NCBI GenBank assembly: GCA_021648485.1
Contig: JAKISS010000014.1
Location: 1-55,099, forward strand
Length of the DNA stretch: 55,099 nucleotides
DNA from: Gammaproteobacteria bacterium
GTDB lineage: Bacteria > Pseudomonadota > Gammaproteobacteria > SZUA-152
Direction of reading: 5' to 3'
This document shows, piece by piece, positions 9,857-17,564 of this stretch; the first letter of the stretch is position 1; each line of letters begins with the position of its first letter. Both the position numbers and the translations under genes were made by a program. The notes below the pieces were generated by a model, which ran no database searches, was not told the origin of the DNA, and worked only from the letters and a program-made list of their open reading frames with translations.

Positions 9857-12610
9857 ATGTCCGGGAAAAACAACAATTTTATGCTACGTAGTGGCGTTAT
9901 TTCTCCTGTACTGAAACACGCCTTGTTGTTAGCCAGCCTGCTTGGCATTCTCAGCGGCTGCTTTGACAAAAGCGGGGACTCAAGTCCGAAAGGTGGAGAT
10001 TCAAGCCCGAAGGGCTCCACCCTCAGCGGTACCGTGAGCAGCGCCGCAGGTTCCGTGGCTGACAGTGACATCAATGACCCCAACGCTCCCTATGTAGCCA
10101 ACGATACCCCCGATCAGGCCCAGCCAATCCCCAACCCGGTGATGCTGGGCGGTTACGTGAATGTAGCCGGAACGGGCTATACCGGTCGCTCGTATTCATC
10201 CGGTGATCGCGTAGACTTCTTCAGCATCAGCCTGGCCGCAAACCAGAACATCACTCTCAATATCGCCGACCACACCACAGGCGACCTGGACCTGTACTTA
10301 TACAAGGACGATGGCAGCATTGACCTGAACAACCCTGACAATATGTCGAGAGGTACCGGCAAGACAGAAACCCTCACCGTTGCCGAAGCCGGAAACTATA
10401 TCATCGAGGTGTACGCTTTCAATGATACTGACAACCCCAATGATGGTTACTCGAATTACGCCCTGGTGGTAGGTCAGAATGCGCAAGACACAGCAGCACA
10501 CACAACCGGCAGACTGGTATTAACCGACAATTTTGTACCGGGCGAGATCATCGTGCGCTTCCGGGATGACGCCCTAAGCTCAAACGCCAGCCGGGCTCCC
10601 ACAACCCGGGCAGCCAGCCTTGGCTTGCAAGCCAAAGCCGGTGCCGATAACCGTGCCATGCTGCTGGGACTGGGAGACCTGCAAGCACGTCAGGCAAGCT
10701 TTCGCACCCTGGGCATCACCGCAAAACAGAAGAATGCTGACCCACTGCGACAATTCCGCTCCGCAGACCCCGAAAAACAGCTGAAAATGGACACCCTTCA
10801 AGTCATCAAGGCACTGCGCAAACGCAACGATGTACTATACGCCGGACCTAACTACATCTATCAGGCCCAACTGGAACCAACCGACCCCTACTATAAATTC
10901 CAATGGCATTATCCGCTGATCAACCTGCCTGGAGCCTGGGATGTCAGCACAGGCGATGCCAATGTTATCGTGGCTGTCATTGATAGCGGTGTACTGCTCA
11001 ATCACCCCGATCTGTCGGGACAGTTTTCCGGCGATGGCGGGTATGATTTCATCCGGGATAACGCTATTTCCCAGGACGGTGAACCCGGTATCGATAACAA
11101 CCCGGATGATCCCGGCGACAAAGCGGCTCCCGGTGGCAGAAGCTCTTTCCACGGCACCCATGTGGCTGGCACTATCGCAGCAGCAACCAGCTTCGGTGGC
11201 GGGGGGACCGGTGTAGCCGGTATAGCACCCGGCGTGAAAATCATGCCCTTGCGTGTTCTCGGTGTTGATGGCGGCACGGGCTACGATATCTTCCAGGCAA
11301 TACGTTACGCTGCGGGTTTAAGCAATGACTCTGGCACAGTGCCTGCGCAAAAGGCCGATATCATGAACCTCAGTCTTGGCGGCGGCCCTTTTATCCAGGA
11401 AATGCAAAACCTCATTACCCAGATCCGCAACGAGGGCATGGTCATCGTCGCTGCAGCCGGTAACAGCCGTACCGGCACACTCGCCTATCCCGCCAGCTAC
11501 GACGGCGTGATATCTGTCAGCGCAGTCGATATCAATAAACAACTGGCCGGATACTCCAATTTTGGTGCCGCTATTGATGTCAGCGCACCGGGCGGAAATA
11601 CCGCCCGGGATATTAACGGTGATGGTCGTCCTGATGGCGTGCTCAGTACCATTGGCGATGATTCCGGCAACAGCATCAAACTGGATGTCTACAGCGAATA
11701 CCAGGGAACCTCAATGGCCGCCCCCCACATGGCCGGTGTCGTAGCATTGATGAAATCGGTTTACAGTAACTTGACACCTGCCAATGTGGACAGCTTGTTG
11801 AGTAGCGGCAAAATCGTCCAGGATCTGGGCACTCCCGGTCGGGATGACCAGTTCGGCCATGGCCTGATTGATGCCCGCAAAGCCGTGGATGAGGCTGCCC
11901 TCCTGACTGGCGCTGGCAGCACCCCGGACACCCCGTTCCTCAACGTATCCCCCGTCGCATTGAACTTCGGTAACAGCGAGACCAGCCTCTCGCTGTCAAT
12001 GGTCAACGGTGACTCTGGTGAACTCACCATTACCTCGGTAGACGATGATGCCGCCTGGCTGACAGTGACCGCCAATTCCGTGGATGCCACCACCCAACTT
12101 GGCAGCTACCAGGTCAGCATAGACAGAACAGGACTGGCAACAGGCACCTATACGGCTAACATCACCATCGTTTCATCCGCCAACAGCGTTACAGTTCCGG
12201 TTATCCAGCAAGTAGGTGACTCCGGCGTCAGCAGTACCAATGCCGGTTACCAGTATATTTTGCTGCTCAATGCCGATAACGGTGAGCCGGTTCAGCAATG
12301 GACAAGCAGCGCTCAAAATGGAAGTTATAATTTCCAGTTCAACAACGTTGACTTCTCCGCCGGGCAAAACTACCTCATCATTACTGGCACCGACCAAAAC
12401 AACGACAACATTATTTGTGATGCTGGCGAAGCCTGTGGTGCTTATATCACCCAGGTTCAACCCAAAACCATTACTACTGATGACAAACACAGCGGCCTGA
12501 ATTTTACCACTGGCTTCAACGTGGGATTGCAAAATCAACGTCTATCGACAACAGCTGGCCCGCTCCGCGGCATCGCCATCCGTCGCTTGTCTGGCAAACA
12601 AGCACCGTGA
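9857..12610 (+). CDS. S8 (subtilisin-like) serine protease lipoprotein with PPC and BACON-like domains
   Basis: 917 residues, with a GGGGGG ribosome site six bases upstream of the ATG. A signal sequence ends in the lipobox LSGC (Cys35), followed by a Ser/Gly linker with a tandem DSSPKGG repeat. Residues about 80-190 form a pre-peptidase C-terminal (PPC) type beta domain (DRVDFFSISL, TGDLDLYLY). VPGEIIVRF at about 230 starts a propeptide-like segment. The catalytic triad is Asp at about 376 (AVIDSGVLLNHPDL), His at about 434 (SFHGTHVAGTI) and Ser at about 618 (YQGTSMAAPHMAG), with oxyanion Asn in AAAGNS. Residues 695-790 look like a BACON/Ig-type repeat and the rest is beta-rich. Likely anchored at the cell surface or outer membrane. 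It overlaps the next gene by four bases, which encodes a PrcB-domain lipoprotein. Confidence 0.9.
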   Translation: MSGKNNNFMLRSGVISPVLKHALLLASLLGILSGCFDKSGDSSPKGGDSSPKGSTLSGTVSSAAGSVADSDINDPNAPYVANDTPDQAQPIPNPVMLGGYVNVAGTGYTGRSYSSGDRVDFFSISLAANQNITLNIADHTTGDLDLYLYKDDGSIDLNNPDNMSRGTGKTETLTVAEAGNYIIEVYAFNDTDNPNDGYSNYALVVGQNAQDTAAHTTGRLVLTDNFVPGEIIVRFRDDALSSNASRAPTTRAASLGLQAKAGADNRAMLLGLGDLQARQASFRTLGITAKQKNADPLRQFRSADPEKQLKMDTLQVIKALRKRNDVLYAGPNYIYQAQLEPTDPYYKFQWHYPLINLPGAWDVSTGDANVIVAVIDSGVLLNHPDLSGQFSGDGGYDFIRDNAISQDGEPGIDNNPDDPGDKAAPGGRSSFHGTHVAGTIAAATSFGGGGTGVAGIAPGVKIMPLRVLGVDGGTGYDIFQAIRYAAGLSNDSGTVPAQKADIMNLSLGGGPFIQEMQNLITQIRNEGMVIVAAAGNSRTGTLAYPASYDGVISVSAVDINKQLAGYSNFGAAIDVSAPGGNTARDINGDGRPDGVLSTIGDDSGNSIKLDVYSEYQGTSMAAPHMAGVVALMKSVYSNLTPANVDSLLSSGKIVQDLGTPGRDDQFGHGLIDARKAVDEAALLTGAGSTPDTPFLNVSPVALNFGNSETSLSLSMVNGDSGELTITSVDDDAAWLTVTANSVDATTQLGSYQVSIDRTGLATGTYTANITIVSSANSVTVPVIQQVGDSGVSSTNAGYQYILLLNADNGEPVQQWTSSAQNGSYNFQFNNVDFSAGQNYLIITGTDQNNDNIICDAGEACGAYITQVQPKTITTDDKHSGLNFTTGFNVGLQNQRLSTTAGPLRGIAIRRLSGKQAP

Positions 12611-13140
12611 TCATGGCCAGCAATATACGGTTTACCGCCAGCATCGCGTGTGCCTTGCTGTTGCTACCACTGGTGGCCGCATGCCAATCGAAAGCGCACC
12701 ATCTTCAGCAACAAGACAAACAACCTGCTGTTGAAGCGCTATACACAAGCCAGCAATGCGGCCGCAGCCAGAGCACTCCCTCCATTACCTGGATCAATAA
12801 TGCCCAACAACTGGCAACCAGCATCCAACGAATCCAGAGCACACCGCTCGGCGGTAAGCCTCCGACACTACCGAAACTGGATTTTCAACACGAAATCGTC
12901 CTGTTGATCGAAATGGGACAACGTCCTACGCTTGGCTACCAAATCACATTGACCGAGATCAATAACCTGCATATCACATCGGGACAAGCCCATCTTACAG
13001 TGGACTGGATACAGCCTCCGGCCGATGCCATGGTTGCACAAATGATCAGCAGCCCCTGCCTATTGCTCAAACTTAAACGGGGAGACTATACCTCGGTGCA
13101 GATTCTGGACAGACAGGGAACGATTAAAGCAGGCAGCTGA
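12607..13140 (+). CDS. PrcB-domain lipoprotein, likely partner of the S8 protease
   Basis: 177 residues from GTG at 12607 (an ATG at 12613 is equally possible). A signal sequence ends at VAAC. The C-terminal half has the PrcB pattern: FQHEIVLLIEMGQRPTLGYQ, a central ITSGQAHLTV, then QPPADAMVAQMISSPCLLL. The PrcB C-terminal domain takes its name from a subunit of the Treponema denticola dentilisin protease complex, whose catalytic subunit is an S8 protease. The GTGA overlap with the S8 protease gene implies coupled translation. A processing, anchoring or inhibitory partner role is inferred from that precedent and the coupling. Confidence 0.75.
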   Translation: MIMASNIRFTASIACALLLLPLVAACQSKAHHLQQQDKQPAVEALYTSQQCGRSQSTPSITWINNAQQLATSIQRIQSTPLGGKPPTLPKLDFQHEIVLLIEMGQRPTLGYQITLTEINNLHITSGQAHLTVDWIQPPADAMVAQMISSPCLLLKLKRGDYTSVQILDRQGTIKAGS

Positions 13141-13393
13141 ACTGCATTTTCCCCGCGCGTATACTTGAATACGGCCATCAACTTCCCCTTGCACAAACGT
13201 AGAAACCATGAAGAACCGCAATCAGTTATCCTGATTTTTCCATAACGAAAAAGAGGACACGCAAATAATGACAATTCTTCATAGCGAAGATAACGCACCT
13301 GGCTTAATTTTGTGTTTGATGATTCGTTCATTACTATTGATCATGAAGACGGCCTCTTGGTGTTTTTTTGAAGAGGCTAATTTTTCAATGTGT

Positions 13394-15115
13394 TCATCTG
13401 GCCAGCAATACGATAACGATAATAGTTAAAATGAATGAGACCGTTTGCCAGAACACAACTGGGTTACGCTCTATTAAGGGTGGCCGCATTTTACTTAAGA
13501 ATGCCTTATTGGGGCAGCGAAGATCATAAATAAATTCTGATAATGTATCGTATCGCTTATGTGGATCCGGGTGTACGGCCTTTTTAATTGCTTCATCTAT
13601 CCATGCGGGTATTTCCCGATCTTCGCTAAATACGCTACGATACTTTAGTCTTCGCTGAGCGGCTTTGGTACGGGAATTTACCACCTGCGTACCGTAGGGC
13701 GTTCTGCCAGAAAGCATGTGATAACAGATTACGCCTAACGAAAACATATCGGAACGCTGTGTGCCGACCTCACCCAGAAAATATTCAGGTGCCGTGTAGA
13801 GCGCTGTACCAAGAATATTTTCCTGTTCAATCGGACGGGTTATTTCCTTAAGACCTTCAACACGGACAGCACCAAAATCAATAATTTTTACCACGTCATT
13901 CTGATCAATCATGATGTTATCGGGTCTCAGGTCTTGATGAAACATTTCCTGACGATGGAGTGCGCGTAAACCTTTGGCGATTTGTTCCACAATATTGCGA
14001 ACGTCTTCTACACTCGGCTTGGGGTGATCGATCATCCATTGTTTTAATGTTTGTCCTTTTATGAATTCGGTTACGATATACAGGTAGTTTCGTTTTCGCG
14101 TTTGCTGGCAAGGTTTTACTACATGAGCATTGTTGATGCGGCGGGCAACCCATTCTTCCATCAGGAAGCGTTCCAGATAATCCGGGTTATCACGAAGGTC
14201 AATGGAGGGAGTTTTTAAGGCGACCTGTTCTTTGCTCTCAACATCCACAGCCAGATAGATATGGCTGCGGTGACTGTTATGTAGATCGCGTATGATTTCA
14301 TAACCGTCAAATATCATTCGAGGCTTGAGTTCAGGAGGAAAAGGCAATGAAGTTAATTGTTGATAGGCTTCATCGGCATTTTGAATAGGCAGTTGATCAA
14401 TTCTAATAATTTGAATACTTAAGTTATCCGTACTGTCCTGTTGAAGAGCCTCTTCGATAATTAATGAGGCTGCTTTATCCAGGTTGCCAACATGATTCCT
14501 GACAGTCTCTATGATGAACTTATCATCTACAAATTCATAAACACCATCGGTAGCCAGAATAAAAAGATCGCCAACATCCAGGGTAAAAGAATGATAATCC
14601 AGCTCAAGCTGCTCTTTCATACCCAGCGCACGTCGCAGGTAACTTTTATCTTTCGAGACCCAGAGTCGATGGTCTTCGGTAATCTGTTCGAGATTTTTAT
14701 CAATTAAACGATAGACACGGGTATCCCCTGCATGAAAAATATGTGCAGTATTGGACTTGATAACCAAAGCGGTGAATGTGCAAACATACCCCTTATCTGG
14801 TGAGTAACGATAAGGACTATTGCGGGTTTGCAGATAAAGCCAGGAGTTTGTCGCTTTTAATACACGCTGTACGGAGGTTTTGACTGTCCAGGATTCCGGG
14901 GTGCAATAGTAATCCTCCAGAAAACTTTTAATGGCAACTTCACTGGCGTGTTGACTGACGCCACTGCTACTTATACCATCCGCCAGCGCAATGGCAATCC
15001 CTTTTGATGTCAGCTGTGGTTCTTTCGGGATACAGGCACCATGAAAGTCCTGATTGATTTCCTTACGGCCTTTATCCGTTCCTTGTCCGATAGATATGTT
15101 TAGCTGATTTGGCAT
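13394..15115 (-). CDS. Bifunctional PP2C phosphatase / Ser-Thr protein kinase, membrane anchored
   Basis: 573 residues. Residues 1-240 are a PP2C phosphatase: QGTDKGRKEINQD, IALADGISSSGVS, FHAGDTRVYR and FILATDGVYEFV carry the metal-binding Asp residues. Residues about 270-520 are a Hanks-type kinase: ATP-site Lys in VALKTP, catalytic loop HQDLRPDN (Q-D instead of the usual R-D), the Mg-binding motif as IIDFGAV, and GTALYTAPE in the activation segment. A glycine-rich loop is poorly conserved (RDLHNSHRSHIYLA). Residues 551-572 form one transmembrane helix at the very C-terminus. It follows the formate/nitrite transporter gene by 76 bases on the same strand, so it probably controls that transporter or nitrogen metabolism; target unknown. 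Confidence 0.88.
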   Translation of the reverse strand: MPNQLNISIGQGTDKGRKEINQDFHGACIPKEPQLTSKGIAIALADGISSSGVSQHASEVAIKSFLEDYYCTPESWTVKTSVQRVLKATNSWLYLQTRNSPYRYSPDKGYVCTFTALVIKSNTAHIFHAGDTRVYRLIDKNLEQITEDHRLWVSKDKSYLRRALGMKEQLELDYHSFTLDVGDLFILATDGVYEFVDDKFIIETVRNHVGNLDKAASLIIEEALQQDSTDNLSIQIIRIDQLPIQNADEAYQQLTSLPFPPELKPRMIFDGYEIIRDLHNSHRSHIYLAVDVESKEQVALKTPSIDLRDNPDYLERFLMEEWVARRINNAHVVKPCQQTRKRNYLYIVTEFIKGQTLKQWMIDHPKPSVEDVRNIVEQIAKGLRALHRQEMFHQDLRPDNIMIDQNDVVKIIDFGAVRVEGLKEITRPIEQENILGTALYTAPEYFLGEVGTQRSDMFSLGVICYHMLSGRTPYGTQVVNSRTKAAQRRLKYRSVFSEDREIPAWIDEAIKKAVHPDPHKRYDTLSEFIYDLRCPNKAFLSKMRPPLIERNPVVFWQTVSFILTIIVIVLLAR

Positions 15116-15191
15116 TTGTGAAAGTCACTCCAGCTCTGGTACACCTTCAGACTTTAGGTGCAACCAAAGACCGGAGTGCCTTAATATTACA

Positions 15192-16007
15192 TTATTTGCT
15201 GATTTTACGATCAGGGCATGTTTTCACATGCGTGTAGTACAAGGGCAGTGCAACAAACAACAGGCCACCGACCAAATTCCCCAGAACAGTTGGCAGTTCA
15301 TTCCAGATAAGGTAATCAGCAACAGTAAAGTCACCCCCCATAATCATGGAGAAAGGGAACAGGAACATGTTAACGATTGAGTGTTCAAAACCCATGTAAA
15401 AGAACAACATGATTGGCATCCACATGGCAGCGATTTTTCCAGTTGCTGAGGTCGATATCATAGCACCGACGACGCCCATGGAAACCATCCAGTTACACAA
15501 CATGCCACGCATAAAGATGGTTAACCAACCTTCAAGGCCGTGCGCTTGATAGCCCACCGTTCGGGATTCACCGATGTGGGCAACTTTTTCTGCAATCGCA
15601 CCTCCGTCGATGTTGTAGCCATAGGTTAAGACAAAGGACATAATAAATGCCACCGTCAGCGCCCCTCCCAGGTTTCCTAGAAAAACCCAACCCCAGTTGC
15701 GTAAAATTTGCCCGACGGTGACACCCGGTCTTTTATCAAGCCAGGCAAGGGGTACCAGTGTAAATACCCCCGTCAGTAAATCAAACTTCATTAGGTACAG
15801 CATAATGAAGCCCACAGGAAAGAGTACTGAACCAAGGAGAAGCGAACCTGTTTGCACGATAACCGTAATCGCAAACATGGCCGCAAGCGCCAAAACGGCT
15901 CCCGCCATGAAGGCACGAATAACGGTGTCCTGTACCGACATGTAAATTTTGGACTCACCCGCATCCACCATTTTTGTAACGAACTCTGAAGGCTCTAAAT
16001 AAGACAT
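15192..16007 (-). CDS. Formate/nitrite transporter family channel (FocA/NirC type)
   Basis: 271 residues with six membrane segments. FNT features: an N-terminal segment SYLEPSEFVTKMVDAGESK, the pore-helix motif LGNLGGA (two-fold pseudo-repeat with LGNLVGG near the C-terminus), and GMLCNWMVSMGV with the broken helix around FEHSIVNMFLFPF, including the conserved pore His in GFEHSIVN. It conducts formate, nitrite or hydrosulfide anions across the inner membrane. Sequence alone does not pick the substrate; the following kinase/phosphatase gene is a context seen with nitrite uptake, so nitrite is the favoured guess. Confidence 0.88.
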   Translation of the reverse strand: MSYLEPSEFVTKMVDAGESKIYMSVQDTVIRAFMAGAVLALAAMFAITVIVQTGSLLLGSVLFPVGFIMLYLMKFDLLTGVFTLVPLAWLDKRPGVTVGQILRNWGWVFLGNLGGALTVAFIMSFVLTYGYNIDGGAIAEKVAHIGESRTVGYQAHGLEGWLTIFMRGMLCNWMVSMGVVGAMISTSATGKIAAMWMPIMLFFYMGFEHSIVNMFLFPFSMIMGGDFTVADYLIWNELPTVLGNLVGGLLFVALPLYYTHVKTCPDRKISK

Positions 16008-16370
16008 AATTTTTCCTTTTCTACCCCATACGATGAGTCGGTATTATTTTTTGTGAACGTATGGAGTTGAGGCAGTGCAGGTTTCAGGCCAAAAATACGT
16101 TTCCCTTACAACCCTGTAATTAGATGGTTTTTTTTTAATGAGGGTGCATTTTTTGTGGGAAAAAAGTCTACCCACGCACAAATTATGTGCGTGCTGCCAC
16201 TTTGTGGTGCGCAAATACATTGATTTCATTTATCCCAAGAAATACAAACAACGGGCTCGTCGTAGAAATGTGTAAGGTCTATAAAAGACCATATTCAAGG
16301 CAGTTGGCGGTGGTGTCTTTCACAAGCGTAGGCAGGATAATCGATATTCAGCTTTAGCCAGTCGTATGAT
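16008..16370. other. Non-coding gap upstream of the FNT gene
   Basis: No plausible gene; a 61-codon open frame at 16044-16229 lacks a ribosome site and pattern. Holds the transporter promoter and runs up to the MITE-like element at 16371. Confidence 0.4.
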
Positions 16371-16536
16371 CCTAAATTAATCAGTTAAACTGTAGCGAGA
16401 GCGACTAAGGTGCGGAAGATAAAGTGTTTTTCAGGTTATTTTGGACGAAAGCGTATCACCTGTACGGTGAGTTCTGAAAAACGCTTTAGATTCTGTGCCT
16501 TAGGCGTTCGCAGTAGGTTTAACTGATTAATTTAGG
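16371..16536. mobile_element. MITE-like element, copy 1 (166 bp)
   Basis: Both ends carry a perfect 20-bp terminal inverted repeat, CCTAAATTAATCAGTTAAAC. The interior is largely the same sequence as the element at 31782-31956 in the opposite orientation, for example AAGGTGCGGAAGATAAAG and TTTTGGACGAAAGCGTATCA. Flanks are ATGAT (16366-16370) and ATAAT (16537-16541), a 5-bp target duplication with one difference. There is no coding capacity. Internal segments are also partly self-complementary. Confidence 0.85.
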
Positions 16537-16769
<233 letters not shown>

Positions 16770-16821
16770 ATTTTTCTGTTAAAAACGCCAAAACGCATAG
16801 GGTCTCACAACAGAGCGACGC

Positions 16822-16850
16822 ATTCTACTCCAGGAGCTTCCTGATAGGAA
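16822..16850 (-). promoter_or_regulatory. Probable promoter of tRNA-Pro
   Basis: On the minus strand: -10 TAGAAT (16827-16822) followed by a GC-rich discriminator GCGTCGC typical of stable-RNA promoters, and a weak -35 TTCCTA (16850-16845) 17 bases upstream. Located between the merR-like stop and the tRNA. Confidence 0.5.
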
Positions 16851-16857
16851 GGGGGTA

Positions 16858-17214
16858 TTAGCGCTTAAGGATTTCCAACACGTCTTCCAGCTCACTGATC
16901 ATCTGGTGAATAATCTGGCGGCTGTGATTCACGTCTTCTTTCGCTTCGCCACCCGCCAGTTTTTGCCGCGCCCCGCCGATGGTGAAGCCGTGCTCGTACA
17001 ACAGGCTGCGGATCTGACGAATCATAATGACATCATGACGCTGGTAATAGCGGCGATTACCCCGACGTTTCACCGGTTTTAATTGTAGAAATTCCTGCTC
17101 CCAATAACGCAATACATGCGGTTTTACACCGCACAGTTCACTGACTTCACCGATGGTGAAATAGCGCTTGCCGGGTATGGGGGGAAGTTCGTTATTGTTG
17201 GCTGCTTCCAGCAT
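16858..17214 (-). CDS. MerR family regulator of the ihfA-linked type
   Basis: 118 residues from the ATG at 17214; a TTG three codons upstream is possible. Helix-turn-helix: [22 protein letters not shown] (residues about 18-39, shown here as [15 protein letters not shown] and HVLRYWE), then the wing [13 protein letters not shown] and a C-terminal coiled coil. No effector-binding cysteines. The reading frame overlaps the end of ihfA by 23 bases. This small MerR gene directly after ihfA and before tRNA-Pro is a standard gammaproteobacterial feature; its target is not known. Confidence 0.88.
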   Translation of the reverse strand: MLEAANNNELPPIPGKRYFTIGEVSELCGVKPHVLRYWEQEFLQLKPVKRRGNRRYYQRHDVIMIRQIRSLLYEHGFTIGGARQKLAGGEAKEDVNHSRQIIHQMISELEDVLEILKR

Positions 17215-17494
17215 AGGCCTCAACTCGTGCTTTCAGTTTTTGACCTGGGCGAAAAGTCACCACTCGGCGGGCTGAAATAGGAATTTCCTCACCCGTTTTA
17301 GGGTTTCGACCGGGACGTTCGTTTTTGCTACGCAGATCGAAATTTCCAAAACCTGATAACTTCACTTGATTGCCGCCTTCCAGCGCATCGCGAATCTCTG
17401 CAAAAAAAAGTTCAACAATTTCTTTTGCTTCGCGTTTATTCAGGCCCAGTTCTTCATACAGTTTGTCTGCCATTTCAGCTTTGGTTAGCGCCAT
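17192..17494 (-). CDS. ihfA: Integration host factor subunit alpha
   Basis: 100 residues. [20 protein letters not shown], the [20 protein letters not shown] core and the DNA-minor-groove arm [14 protein letters not shown] with [14 protein letters not shown] are diagnostic; the Pro in GRNPKTG is the DNA-intercalating residue. Binds and sharply bends DNA as a heterodimer with IhfB. Located directly after pheT, as in E. coli. Confidence 0.97.
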   Translation of the reverse strand: MALTKAEMADKLYEELGLNKREAKEIVELFFAEIRDALEGGNQVKLSGFGNFDLRSKNERPGRNPKTGEEIPISARRVVTFRPGQKLKARVEAYAGSSQQ

Positions 17495-17564
17495 ACTTTT
17501 TTCTCACTTGTGTCGAAGCTATTGGTTGAAACTGTTTGTTCGTATCGCAGTGTTCGTCCGTAAT

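Noticed and set aside
16044-16229. 61-codon frame upstream of the FNT gene
   Set aside because: No ribosome site or pattern; lies in the expected promoter region.
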